This document shows, piece after piece, positions 1 through 10,000 of a stretch of 64,000 nt of DNA. Source of the stretch: Andrena cerasifolii (taxonomy: Eukaryota > Arthropoda > Insecta > Hymenoptera > Andrenidae); NCBI RefSeq assembly GCF_050908995.1, contig NC_135124.1:9672001-9736000 (forward strand), in the 5' to 3' direction. Below the pieces are notes generated by a model. The model searched no databases, was not told the origin of the DNA, and worked only from the letters and a program-made list of their open reading frames with translations. Made by a program: the position numbers and the translations under genes. Numbering within the stretch: the stretch's first letter is position 1; every line of letters begins with the position of its first letter.

Positions 1-2021
1 AATCGAAGGTCGCGCTGTGAACCGAGCTCCTTGGCTCGTCGAGAGGGAATAGTACCTGACCTCAGGAGATGCGATTTCACGAGATTCTGTCTTATCTGTC
101 TGTCTGTCTATCTATCTATCTCTACTGTCTTTTCTATTTCTCTCTGTTCCCGTATTGTCGCGACCCGACGTCCACGTCGGGATCGCGACGCTCGGGTTGT
201 CCGTCGTCCGGGAGCGAACGGTGGACGCTTCGACCGAAGGATCCTTTAACGAAGGCTCTCGCGGTCGGTGGATCTCTTTTTCGTGGGTGAATCGGTCGAA
301 GGCTCCAGGCGTCCGCCACGGCGACGGACGAAGGCCAGCGAGAACGGTCCGCCCACGCATGGGAAAGTGGCGCCATTCCTAAACTTTTCGTTTGTGGTGT
401 AGCGGAGGAGTTTATGAGCCAGCTGACGCCGATATTTGAGAGTTTGAGGCAAAAGGAGGACCTCCCGTGCTCGTATCCCCTCCACATGCACGCCCCCTCT
501 TATCATTGGGTAAATAAGAAACTAAAGTCTACTTCTTCTCTAAGTTCTGCTGTCGTTGGTTGTGACACACGGTGGTGTACCCCCGATGATCTGTCTCCTT
601 TTATTTACAGTTTTTTTTTTCCTCCTTTGTTGCATCCTTTTGCGTGTCTATCTTTTCAGTTTTCAGTTTGGTTTTCCATCCACTTTTCATTTCGAGCTCC
701 TCTTTGCTGTCACTCGAGTGCGCTTTACGCTACACGGCCATCGTTAGGCGACCGATGGAGCGCGCGATTTCGTCGCGATCCTTGCGACGAAGCCTCCACC
801 CTTTTTCAGTTTTGATTTTTGCGCTGCCGCTGTCGCTGCCCTCAGCTACCCGCCACGGCGATCTTCGTCTGCGCTCGGTTCTCGCGACCCGCAAGTCGAC
901 GCGCTGCATATAATACAGCTTTTGATCGAGGATCCTGCATGCGGCAGAGCTGGTAGATTGGCTCGATCACCGACCTTCATATTATCACGACTCAGGTGCA
1001 TCGACTCGCGAGTTCTTTATCGATTGGTAATTTTTAACGACCGCATGCATCGCGCCCCTTTCGTATCGGTTCGTTTTAGTCTCGCGGTTTACTGTGTTTC
1101 GTTTCGACCCTGGGTCGGTCTGATTTCAATTTGGATGCCTCTGAACGATCTCCCCCTCCCCCGTAGAACAATCGACGCCCTCGAAGATCCGCGGGCGGTA
1201 AAGGCGGCCGCTCCAATGTGCGGCCGGCGACGGTGCCGGTAGCGCAAGGGAGAGAAGTATGTACCTGTTTCTCCCTTGCACCAGTGGGACAGTAGAGGGT
1301 GTCGAGCATGTCCCAGACACACGGTATCGGTCGATACTCCCGCGAGATCCAGCGCGATTCGCGTGCCGTGTTTACGGTGTTACTACTGGTATCGATTATT
1401 ATGCATAACGATCTCTCCTGTATTGCTGTATTGGTGCGTGCATAGTGGCGTTGATCGGAGACACTTCGAATCACCATAAGCTACTCTATCTCTCCCAACT
1501 TCCTCTGGTAAGTTTGCATGGATATTTCTTTCGTTTTTTGTTTTGTTTCCTAGACGTAAATCTGTCTATTACGGTGGTTTCTCACGCCCTCTCTCTATCT
1601 CTCTGGTTGTTATTTTTTTTAATTTCTCTCGCGTTGTTTCCTTCGATCGATCGATCGGTCTCTGGTTCGCATCGGTGGCGTTGAAAGGTTCTAAACGAAC
1701 GACCGAGCAGCATCGCGAAGCAATGTTGTTGCGCGATACCGTCGAGAGGGTCTCCTGGCCAATGGGAATCTTCAAAATTTTCACGAAAGAGACAAGAACC
1801 GTCCCTCTGTTAAATTCGTTCCCACCCGGCCGGCGATTCGACGCGTATCGCTGTAACCAACAGCATCGACGCGCCCCATTAGCGCGTCGACCATTCGAAC
1901 GACTCCCGCTGTTTGTCTGTCTGTTTGTTCGCCTAATCTGTCTCTACACGGTAGAACACGCATCTTCTCTGCTCCGATCCCCATCGTTTCGTGTACCCGA
2001 GCTATGATTTCTGTCGCGTAG
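1..2021. other. Noncoding stretch, probably intron of shot
   Basis: No exon is supported here. The stretch lies directly upstream of a good acceptor (AG at 2020-2021) of the shot tail, so it is probably intron. It contains a short tetranucleotide tract near 94-121, several pyrimidine-rich runs (about 600-660 and 1590-1640) and many short open frames without splice-site support or family resemblance. Confidence 0.5.
94..121. repeat. Tetranucleotide microsatellite (tctg)n/(tcta)n
   Basis: Tandem tctg units run directly into tcta units on the + strand. It lies in the presumed shot intron and has no coding role that I can see. Confidence 0.8.
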
Positions 2022-2184
2022 GTGAGGGAACGCAGCGCGCGAAGCGTTCCCATGGGGCAGACGAGAGCCTCGCGCTCCTCGCTGAGCGCCGGGACGCCGG
2101 ACAGCCTGAGCGACAACGAGAGCTCCTTCAGGATTGGCTCCGCCAGGAAGACCAGCACCCCCTACAGAAGTGGCATCACGCCAG
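2022..2184 (+). CDS. shot: shot tail exon 1 (in window)
   Basis: The exon starts after AG 2020-2021 in phase 0 and encodes VRERSARSVPMGQ followed by a Ser/Thr-rich stretch ending near SGITPG. The donor at 2185 is gtaaat and leaves one base of the next codon. The reading frame matches the known start of the low-complexity tail that follows the GAS2 domain. Confidence 0.85.
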
Positions 2185-5107
2185 GTAAATCCCATCGCGA
2201 GATATCGAGTCGCTGAGGTATCTAAGCTCACTGCTCCTTAATCGGCGAGTACTTTATTAACGCGTGTTTAATCGCAGGAGGTAGTCGGCCATCGAGTAGA
2301 CCAGCGTCGAGACCGACGTCCAGACCAACCAGCAGACCAGGAAGCAGGCCTGCCTCCAGACAAGGCAGCAAACCACCCAGTCGCTACGGTTCCACGCAGT
2401 CACTCGACAGCACTGGCAAGTGTCACTTATCGTTTACCTGTACTACTTGCATCTTCTCATCTCCTCGCGTAGCTGCTCTTTAACCCTTTCGCTGCGTATT
2501 TCAATTCGCGGATGATTCTTGAAAAGTGTCAATTACAGACGAATAAGAAAGAAAAATTTAACTTTCAATTTACGGTTTCGGAGAACTATAGTTCGACTAT
2601 AGTCGAATACCACAGCGAAAGAGTTAAGCTAGCAAAGTTCAACAGGGATTCTCCTTTATTCTTAAAATCTACGATACTCTTGCGGAACCTGTGACGTCGC
2701 TTTTCAGTCCTCCTGAATGTTAAGTTAGACCTCCCTTTTATTTGCAGACGACTCGACGAACTTGAGCCGTATTCCGCGCAGGACGACAGTCAGCACGACA
2801 GGAAACACCCCGACCTCGAGCAGGCACAACAGCGTGTCAGGAAAGAGGCTGGGAACGCCGGTGAACGGCTCGAGTTCACGACCCAGGACGCCCACCGGTC
2901 TGGTTAGCCCAGCTAGCGGCGTTCCATCGAGGTTCGTACACGCATCCATCAGTCCCATCACTTCTGTGTTCACTCGATAAAAACATACCGCAAGAAAGAT
3001 TCGGACGGAGGTCGCATAGAGATTACAAGGAACAGACTAACTCGCATCTTGCCAAGTACCATAGATCGTGATGATTTTTCTCGCATCTCAGAGAGTACAT
3101 CCGGTGATTATAGATTAACGAGGAACGTGTACGTATCCGCATCTGACCCCACGAATATCTTAGGAATGAATCTTTTACTCGACGTGTCCTCTGTGTGCAC
3201 GAAGTACGATGCTCATAATTTTAGCTCCCCGCAGGCATTTTTTCTACCTTTTACCGTTTTTGTTTCCTTTTATTTTTATTTTTCCCTTTACCTCTCTGTC
3301 TATCTCTATCCTTTTTGTTTTTTTTTTATCGTCGCGAAAGAACGACGCGATTCAGGACGCCCCACATCCCCGTCTCACGCATTATTAACGCACTAGGTGC
3401 TCACGCGTAGGTTAACGACCATTAACGTGTATCTGGTTAATAACATTTTTTTAGGTTTGGCACAATCCATAGAGCTTCGAGCATTCCAACCCTGACTGGT
3501 GTCGGCACACCGATCAGGTAAACCCAGATTAACGATTATCGGAGTCGGCGAAATGGCGACTGGCTTTAAAGCTTTAATCTCTTTCACTGTACTGGTCGGG
3601 GCGATTCTGAAATAACCATTGGTGGCCGGTGGCTCGAACAACTCGAAGCTAATCACTCATTCGAAATTCATGCGCCTACTGAAAAGCAATGCTCGCGGCA
3701 GTGGTGGTGGTTCATTTAATTATTCGCCGTCCCTTTTGTTTCTCTTCTTAATTTCATCCCCCTCGGGTTTTGCGATTGGGTTCACACTGTTGTTCGGTTC
3801 AGTTATCATTCGAGCTTTAGTTTCAACGACAATTGCGAATGACTCGGCGACAATAAACTGATGATTCGATGGTGATGGTTTAGCCGCTCGAGGATCCCCG
3901 TGTACGTGGGCACGGATATAAAATCCCCGCAATCGACGACCAGCAATATTTCCACTCATTCCACGCAAAGCAACCACTCGACGGTTTCTACCGATTCTAC
4001 CGGGTATGGCTGAACTGTTTCCTCTGCTCTTAACGATATAAATAACTCGCTTTTCTTTTCACTCGGCACCTCCTGTACAGAGTGCGTTTTTACATGCATG
4101 CCGCACAAGTATCTCTTTTGTTCCCGTTCCTGCGTGCTTACCGCGCCATTCGCCGAGCGAATGGTGGACAGCGTTTCTTTGCTTTCCCCTACTCTGTCAG
4201 CTTCGACGAATGCACCCGCTCGGCGCCTTAAGTCGGCAGCTTCCAATCGGCTTGCTTTCCAATTCGTGACTCGCCCAGCTAAGTTCGCCAGAGCGTTTGC
4301 ATTCGACGGATCCTTTCACCGCGGAGTTTGGTTTGCTGTTTTCGCTCCATTTAACGGCCGTTAACACCGCACCGCTTGTGACGTTCTAACTAACCCACTG
4401 TCGTGTCTGTTTTCTAACGCCAGGAGCAGCTCGATGTGTACAAATTCAGCAACTAACACCTCGTCGGCCGTTAAGCAAGCTAGGTAATCATCGTTTCGGT
4501 CCGACTCGGTTTACTGTGGTTTTGTCGCTTGTGAAACCGTGCCGAATGAACCCGGACGGGCAGACTTGGCACCCGAGTGTGCAATTAACGGGTGTAGTAC
4601 TTGTGTATATAGGGTAATACGGTCTACTCGGTTGCGCTCTAGTAAAGGGCGAAGGATCCTGGCTGCCCAAGGTAGCTTCCAGCACTTTGTGGACGGCCAA
4701 AAGCTACCCTTTCTCCTCGCAGTTAAATCAAAGGACATTGCCAGCAGAATCCTTCGCCCTTACTATAACCAGCCACGCAATTACCCAGTTTTCAAGATCC
4801 CTGTACTAGATACGCTCCAAGCCGACCAGGTAGCGTATCTCGAACGCGCGACAGGATCGTTCGAGGGGATCGCGATTAACAATCGTTTAACGCCACTGGT
4901 GGGCTGCAGGGCAGAGTGTGACGCTAATCTTGATGCTTTCCTAGAACGAGGACACCGTCCAGCGGATCGAGCACGCCACTGCCGCCATCCCTGAAGCTGT
5001 CCAGGAAGCCGTCGGGCGCCTCGGACACGTCCGTGTCGACGACACCGACCACGCACCGGAAAGGGAAGCCAACGCCGATCGACCAGCGGGCGCCGTTCCG
5101 ATTGTAG
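2022..5107 (+). CDS. shot: short stop (spectraplakin), 3' end of gene, spliced
   Basis: This is the extreme C-terminal tail of the spectraplakin Short stop (vertebrate MACF1/dystonin relatives), a giant cytoskeletal crosslinker that binds actin through its N-terminus and microtubules through its C-terminus. Exons read by eye: 2022-2184, 2278-2415, 2748-2931, 3455-3517 (optional), 3884-4003 (optional), 4424-4483 and 4945-5107. All phases agree. The encoded tail is Ser/Arg/Pro/Thr-rich with tandem GSRP/SRPTSRP-type repeats, a SKPPSRYGST stretch, an STDDSTNLSRIP stretch and the ending PIDQRAPFRL. This matches my memory of the Drosophila Shot C-terminus, which ends in a similar EPFRL. The basic, Ser-rich region is where spectraplakins bind microtubule lattices, and its SxIP motifs bind EB1. 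The actin-binding, plakin, spectrin, EF-hand and GAS2 parts lie upstream of the window. The gene converges on capu. Confidence 0.9.
2278..2415 (+). CDS. shot: shot tail exon 2, GSR/SRP repeat region
   Basis: Encodes repeated SRP-type units (SRPSSRPASRPTSRP, then SRPGSRPASRQGSKPPSR) and ends in SLDST. It starts after AG 2276-2277. Only a GC donor, gcaagt at 2416, keeps the frame into the next exon's DDSTNLSRIP. Such Ser/Arg repeats are the microtubule-binding segment of spectraplakins. Confidence 0.88.
2416..2747 (+). other. shot: Probable GC-AG intron of shot
   Basis: The upstream exon ends in ...ACT G and the downstream exon begins AC GAC TCG after ttgcag. Joining them gives ST-DD-ST, the expected conserved sequence. 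No GT at this position gives the right frame. The donor is gcaagt, which otherwise fits the consensus perfectly apart from the C. Confidence 0.8.
2748..2931 (+). CDS. shot: shot tail exon 3 with SxIP motif
   Basis: Starts after tttgcag and encodes DDSTNLSRIPRRTTVSTTG followed by SGKRLGTPVNG and SRPRTPTGLVSPASGVPS. It contains SRIP, an SxIP-type EB1-binding motif with basic flanks. The donor gttcgt at 2932 leaves two bases (ag) of a codon. Confidence 0.9.
3455..3517 (+). CDS. shot: shot 63-nt cassette exon with SSIP motif
   Basis: A run of T then tag precedes the exon, and gtaaac follows it. It enters and leaves in the same phase as its neighbours (one base in, two bases out) and is exactly 63 nt, so including or skipping it keeps the frame. 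It encodes FGTIHRASSIPTLTGVGTPI, which resembles the SRSSSIPALTG region I recall from Drosophila Shot. SSIP is another SxIP-type EB1-binding motif. It is not known whether the exon is constitutive or alternative. Confidence 0.72.
3884..4003 (+). CDS. shot: shot 120-nt cassette exon with SRIP motif, Ser/Thr-rich
   Basis: It starts after ggtttag at 3883 and ends before gtatgg at 4004, with the same phase as the neighbouring exons. At exactly 120 nt it can be skipped without a frameshift. It encodes RSRIPVYVGTDIKSPQ followed by a Ser/Thr/Asn-rich stretch ending STVSTDSTG. The frame is open throughout and includes a third SRIP motif. The call is inferred from splice sites, phase and composition. 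Confidence 0.65.
4424..4483 (+). CDS. shot: shot tail exon, 60 nt
   Basis: Starts after aacgccag and encodes SSSMCTNSATNTSSAVKQA. The donor is gtaatc at 4484. It is 60 nt and phase-symmetric, so it too could be skipped without changing the frame of the last exon. Confidence 0.78.
4640..4766 (+). repeat. Imperfect hairpin in last shot intron
   Basis: An outer stem pairs about 25 bases at 4640-4665 (core agggcgaaggatcctg) with 4742-4766 (core cagaatccttcgccct), with one bulge and a few mismatches. Inside it, aaggtagctt at 4669-4678 pairs with aagctaccctt near 4701-4711. It could be a small palindromic transposon relic or an intronic hairpin RNA precursor. Confidence 0.6.
4945..5107 (+). CDS. 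shot: shot terminal coding exon
   Basis: Starts after tttcctag and encodes RTPSSGSSTPLPPSLKLSRK, then SGASDTSVSTTPTTHRKGK, ending PTPIDQRAPFRL and TAG at 5105-5107. The final residues match the conserved end of Shot. The exon is rich in Ser, Thr, Pro and Lys, like the rest of the tail. Confidence 0.92.
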
Positions 5108-5777
5108 TAGCCGAGCGTCGCTTATAGTCACTTCTAACGAAAAGGCCAAACTTATTCTCGAAACAGTGATCGTCGACGATGAAGGATCGTCGGCTTCTTT
5201 ATACAGGGGAAAAGTGGGTGGGAATCGGGGGGGGGGGATTTTTTTTTCTTGTCGACCGCAACGCTTAGGATAGTGTAATGATTACGTGTAATAACGAATA
5301 CCCGCGAGGACACCCCCGGAAGGGAGGCAAGTGTACGCCCGTCTGTTATTTTGCTTCTCAATCTCGAGTTCGATTACGATAGGATGGAGCGTTGGGCGTC
5401 CACCCTTCTCGGGCGCGTCTAGGACCGAGTGTGAAAGAGCTTAACATTTATTATCGAACTATTTTGTAAAAATGATGCGTAGAGAGCGCGATAATGGACG
5501 CGTGGCGCGATCCAAAGAGAGGAGAATTGTCGGAGAACGGTGACTCGGCGCAGTTTGTACGTAACGTGGCGTCGCGGACGACGCCTACGTAAAGGGGGGG
5601 TTGGCGCGTCTCCGTTCCGTGCCCCATTTCCGGCGCATCGATTAACTCTTTTTTCGTAAATAAGTTTCTTTACCGACAGAGAATAGTGATAACGATTTAT
5701 TATATATAAATATATATTAATGTAATGTAATTTTACGTTATCCGATAGGACTAGGTTTTTACCAGCCGTAACACAGA

Positions 5778-5799
5778 AACACACACACACACACACACG
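5778..5799. repeat. (CA)n microsatellite
   Basis: About eleven CA dinucleotides in the tail-to-tail region between shot and capu. Confidence 0.85.
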
Positions 5800-6665
5800 C
5801 GAGTAACGGTTTCCCATCCCTCGAGGAAAAGCAAAGGGGGCATTCGGCGATGCGCTCATCTCTTTCCGATCGATCTGCGTCTCGCTGTTTCTGCTCCCTT
5901 CTACGTCTCTCTCTCTCTCTCGCTCTCTCTCTCTTTTTTTTTTGGTCTTTGTGGACGGAGAGAGAGCCGGAGGGATGGGGAACGACGAACAGGAAGGGAC
6001 GTGGCGATTTTATTACCGTTTTCTTGAGGGTGTGGAGAGGGGAAGGAAGAAATGTTTGGGAAAGCACGATGTATATATTGCTCGATTCTCCTGCTCGGTG
6101 TCGCGATCGGGAACCACTCCGCGAATAAGACAGTTTCCTAGAAAGACACGAGTTATACGCTACACGCAACGATTGCCTTAAAAGTCTAATCGCCGTGCCG
6201 CTTCCGCGCGAATCGTACCTGCCTGCCGTAAGCGAACCAGGGCACGGATGAATTGAGCAGAGAGAAGGGGGGCCGCGCGAGAACGGAGGTGCGCGTGTTC
6301 TGTCTCGAAAACGAAACGCCCGCTCGACCCCGGCGGGCTCGCACCGGATCAAGTCTATTTGCCCCAGCGGAAAAGCAATCCTCCGGGAGCGTTTTCTTCT
6401 TTCTTTCAGTTTTATGTTCTAGATGCGATTAAATCGTGATAGCACGGCTCGTACGATGATGCGATTAATCAATTAACTATTCTTAAATGTTAATCCCTGT
6501 TTTGTCGCTTTACTTGAAGGTTCTGTATCGTCGCTAACCAATTGCAGTGGAGAAAGAAATATACGCAAACGCACACGCATTTGACACCAAAAAGGTCACG
6601 ATTACCATTTTCCTGTCTCCGCGGGGCGAGGGAGGTAAGAAGAGACAGGTGTGTAAAAAGTATCG

Positions 6666-6671
6666 TTTATT
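6666..6671 (-). terminator. capu: Candidate poly(A) signal of capu
   Basis: On the minus strand this reads AATAAA, about 240 nt downstream of the capu stop codon. The call rests on motif and distance only. Confidence 0.5.
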
Positions 6672-6910
6672 ATTAATCATCGAATTCTCTCGACCGCGAA
6701 AACATCGTATATACAAATTATACAGATTCACCAATCAACATAGTACGCAGTGTCTACGCGATAGAATCGTTATTCTATATCGAAATTAGTGCCGTAAGAA
6801 GGACGGATCGGTCGATCGATCCAACAGCTGCCCGTACCGCGGCAAGCCAGACTGTATCCTCGCTCGAAGCCTAGCATCTCGATGGTTGAAGAAACGTTAA
6901 CAAAAATCCA

Positions 6911-7057
6911 CTACTTGCGCGAGAGCTTCTGGAGCCGCGCCTTCAGCCCCGTCGCGTTCAGCTTCAGCTTCTCCACCTTAGTCTTGCTCTCGTATTTCTT
7001 CCTCATCTCTTCCACTCGTTCCTTGCGTATCCTCTGCTGCTCCTTCTTCCAAATATC
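6911..7057 (-). CDS. capu: capu last exon, basic tail
   Basis: Encodes DIWKKEQQRIRKERVEEMRK, then YESKTKVEKLKLNATGLKAR and QKLSRK before TAG at 6913-6911. The K/R-rich helical tail corresponds to the formin-Spire interaction region of Capu/FMN proteins, by position and charge. Confidence 0.88.
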   Translation of the reverse strand, partial: DIWKKEQQRIRKERVEEMRKKYESKTKVEKLKLNATGLKARLQKLSRK

Positions 7058-10000
7058 CTACAAATAGAATAGACACTGTGAACGCTACGCCCGTGATTTT
7101 AGAAACACCCTCTGTACCTTCAACTCCTGACAGAAACCCAGCCAGAGGACGAAGAACGCATTGGGATCAGCCGTGTCTAGGGTGGCCCCCTTAGGAGTGT
7201 ATTGATAGAACTGCATCACAGCTTTGAACTTGTTCCTCGCCTCGACTAGTGCCTCCTGTTCGTTCGCCAGTTCCGCGGTGGCTTCGCGGAAGAACGCGTC
7301 CATTTTCTCCTTGAATGGACCCGACGCCTCTGGGTCTGCTCGCACCACTTTGTCGCACTTCTCCGTGCAAGCTGCGCAGAACAGGGGTATAAGGTGAGAC
7401 GTCTAAACCAGTAAATGTAACAAGTCACCTTGCAGCTCCTTCCCTAGCCTCTCAAGCTCGCTGGAGATGTTCTCGAAGTTGATCGTCGAGGCAGCCTCGA
7501 CGTCCGCCGGTTCGGGGACCGGTAACGGCAGTGGCTCCTCGAAGTTGTGATCCTTCTCTTGAGCCAGTCTAGCTCTCACGACGTAGTGAAGCAGTGTGAT
7601 CCCCGGCACGTTAGATTTCACGTCCCTCAGCTTCCCGAGGATTTCAAGGTCGAAACCGTCGGCCTGTCCTCTCGTCCTGTTCCCGCCGTTCATGTAGTTA
7701 CCTAGGGTTAAGATCAGCGCGATCACCTTCTTCAGGGAGCTGGAGCTTCGGAGGAAGTCGCAGGTGGTTCGCAGGTTCGTTAATTTAGAGGAGACCGAGG
7801 AGATCGCGTCGCTGGACTCTGTCTGGAACATGAGACAGGCTATCCTCTCCGTGAAGTGGTTTATGCTGGCCAGCTTCTTCAGGAAGACTTCCGGTCGGTC
7901 CAGGGGCACGTCTGGGTTGGCTTCCTCGAAAGCTCGTATCTCCTCTAGCTCCTTCGCAGTCGGCCTCTGGGGAAAATTGGATCGTTGAAGACCGCGTATC
8001 GAGGGAGCAAACCTCGTCGAAAAACGTGGACATGACGTGGACCTCACAATTTCGTATATCTGCTGCAAAGCTTCCAAGCTGACCACGCTCGTGTCCAAGT
8101 TGTACACCGCGTTCTCCACCTCGCAGAAATCCACGTGCAAGCTCTTCTCGAGGATCCCCACCGTTTTCGATCGCTTCGAGTCGAGGATCTTCGCCGGCTG
8201 CACTTTAGAAGGCCTCGAAGTCTCGTCCACCTTTTTTACCGGCTTTCTCTCGGTCACCTGCCGCGAGAAAAGGCCGGCGAACTCTTTCATGTCCACGTTT
8301 TTCTCTTCCTCCAGCTCCAGCCACAGTGGAACCTGTGAAAAATCGAGAATCGCGTGAAAGACCCCTCTTGGTCCCGGTCATCTCCGTGAATAACAAGCTG
8401 GCGCAGTGTTCTTTCACTCCCATTCTATTAGTTTCACTCCCATTCTATTAGTTTCACCCCAGAATTTTATCACCTGAACGGGAGAGTCGGACGTTTCGAC
8501 GGAACCACGCTCGGTCGGCACCGCGGGGACCAGTATCCTCGTCCAGTAGAGCGGCTTCATGGGCACCTCTGGGCACTGGGGCTCTTTCCTCATGCCTAAA
8601 CGATGAAGATCTCATCTGAAGATCTAGTCAATCGAAAATCTCCATTACACATGCGTCACACGACGCTTTCTGTTCTATTACTCACACGCTCTGCTGGCTG
8701 GGTTCCAACCTCCAGATGGTGGCGCGGGCAGGGGGCAGGGTCCTTGCACTCCCGGCGGAGGTGGAGGTGGCGGAGGACCTCCAGGGACACCCATAGGCGG
8801 AGGAGGAGGAGGCGGTGGAGGGCCTCCGTGCATCGCAGCCATCGGCGGTGGTGGTCCTCCGAGTATGTTTCCCATGGGAGGTGGAGGAGGTGGTGGAGGT
8901 GGAATTCCGCCGAAAGGCGTGGGTGGTGGCGGTGGAGGAGGCGGAGGCGCGGGTACGCCAGGAACCGCGCCTATCGACGGTGCTGGGGGAGGTGGTGGAG
9001 GTGGGATAGACGGACGATGTATCAGAGAGCCGATCATGGGCCCTGACAGAGGAGATTGCGGGGGAGGTGGAGGAGGTGGAATTCCTTTCGCTATTCCGAT
9101 CGACGGTGCTGGAGACGGAGGTGGAGGAGGTGGAGGCGGAGGCGGAGCGGGTGGTGCTCCAGGTATTTCTCCAGTCAGAGGTTGCAGGAACTGTGGTGCA
9201 GGTAGCGGAGGAGGCGGAGGTGGTGGTACTGCAGAAAAGGAACTTATACTCCTGGGCGAGGGGAGCGACTGCAATGGACACGTGGAGGGTGGTAGCGGCG
9301 GTGGAGGTGGTATGAAAAACGAGGGAGCTTGAGGTAAAGAAGCTGAACTAGAATCGTTAAGAGAGCGATGATCTAGAAAAGGAGAAGGTGGAGGAGGAGG
9401 CGGCGGAGGTGGTGGTGGGCAGGAGACGTTGAAGTATGCAGGCGGGGATGAAGCTGAGGGTGGCAGTGGAGAAGAAGCTGGCGCAGATAACCGCGAAGCA
9501 CTCATTGACGCCTCATTCCCCGCACCTTTCGCATCCTTGGAGCCACTTGCAACCAGTGTCGAAGGACTCTCCGTCGTGGGCTGCTGTTCCTTGAGCGTAC
9601 CATCCCAAACACTCGCCTCCTCCGAAGACTTTCTCCTCTCCGAGGTGTCCCCTTTGCTTTCCTCGGGGACGACAGTCGTAGGGGACGTCTGCGTGGATTT
9701 CCCTTGGGTCGTCTTCCCCGCATTCTTCGTCAACTCGCGAAGTCGCTCGACCTCGCGCCTCAACGTCTCCTTCTCCGAATCCCGACGATCCTTGCAGGAG
9801 CCTCCCTCCGAATTCAAGCTAGCAGACACTGACACCGAGGCCTTGCACTCTGGCTGTCCTTCCTGAAAAGTACTCGCATCAATCGCAGCTCTCGAACCGC
9901 GATCCAGATTCTTCCCGTGCCTCTTACCCCGACATCCTTGCTCTGAGCGACACTGTCTAGGGTGATCGAATTGAGCAGGCCATCGGAGATGAGTCTGGAG

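Larger units (their letters stand above)
5108..6910. other. Convergent 3' UTR / intergenic region of shot and capu
   Basis: No coding exon is supported between the two stop codons. The stretch holds a poly-G/poly-T run near 5230-5248, a (CA)n tract near 5778-5799, a TC-rich tract near 5908-5930 and the capu poly(A) signal. Both 3' UTRs probably lie here and may overlap. I see no canonical AATAAA for shot on the + strand. Confidence 0.6.

Noticed and set aside
8865..9332. Glycine-rich open frame on the + strand opposite the formin
   Set aside because: It is the antisense of the polyproline FH1 exon. The Gly runs are simply the complement of Pro codons.
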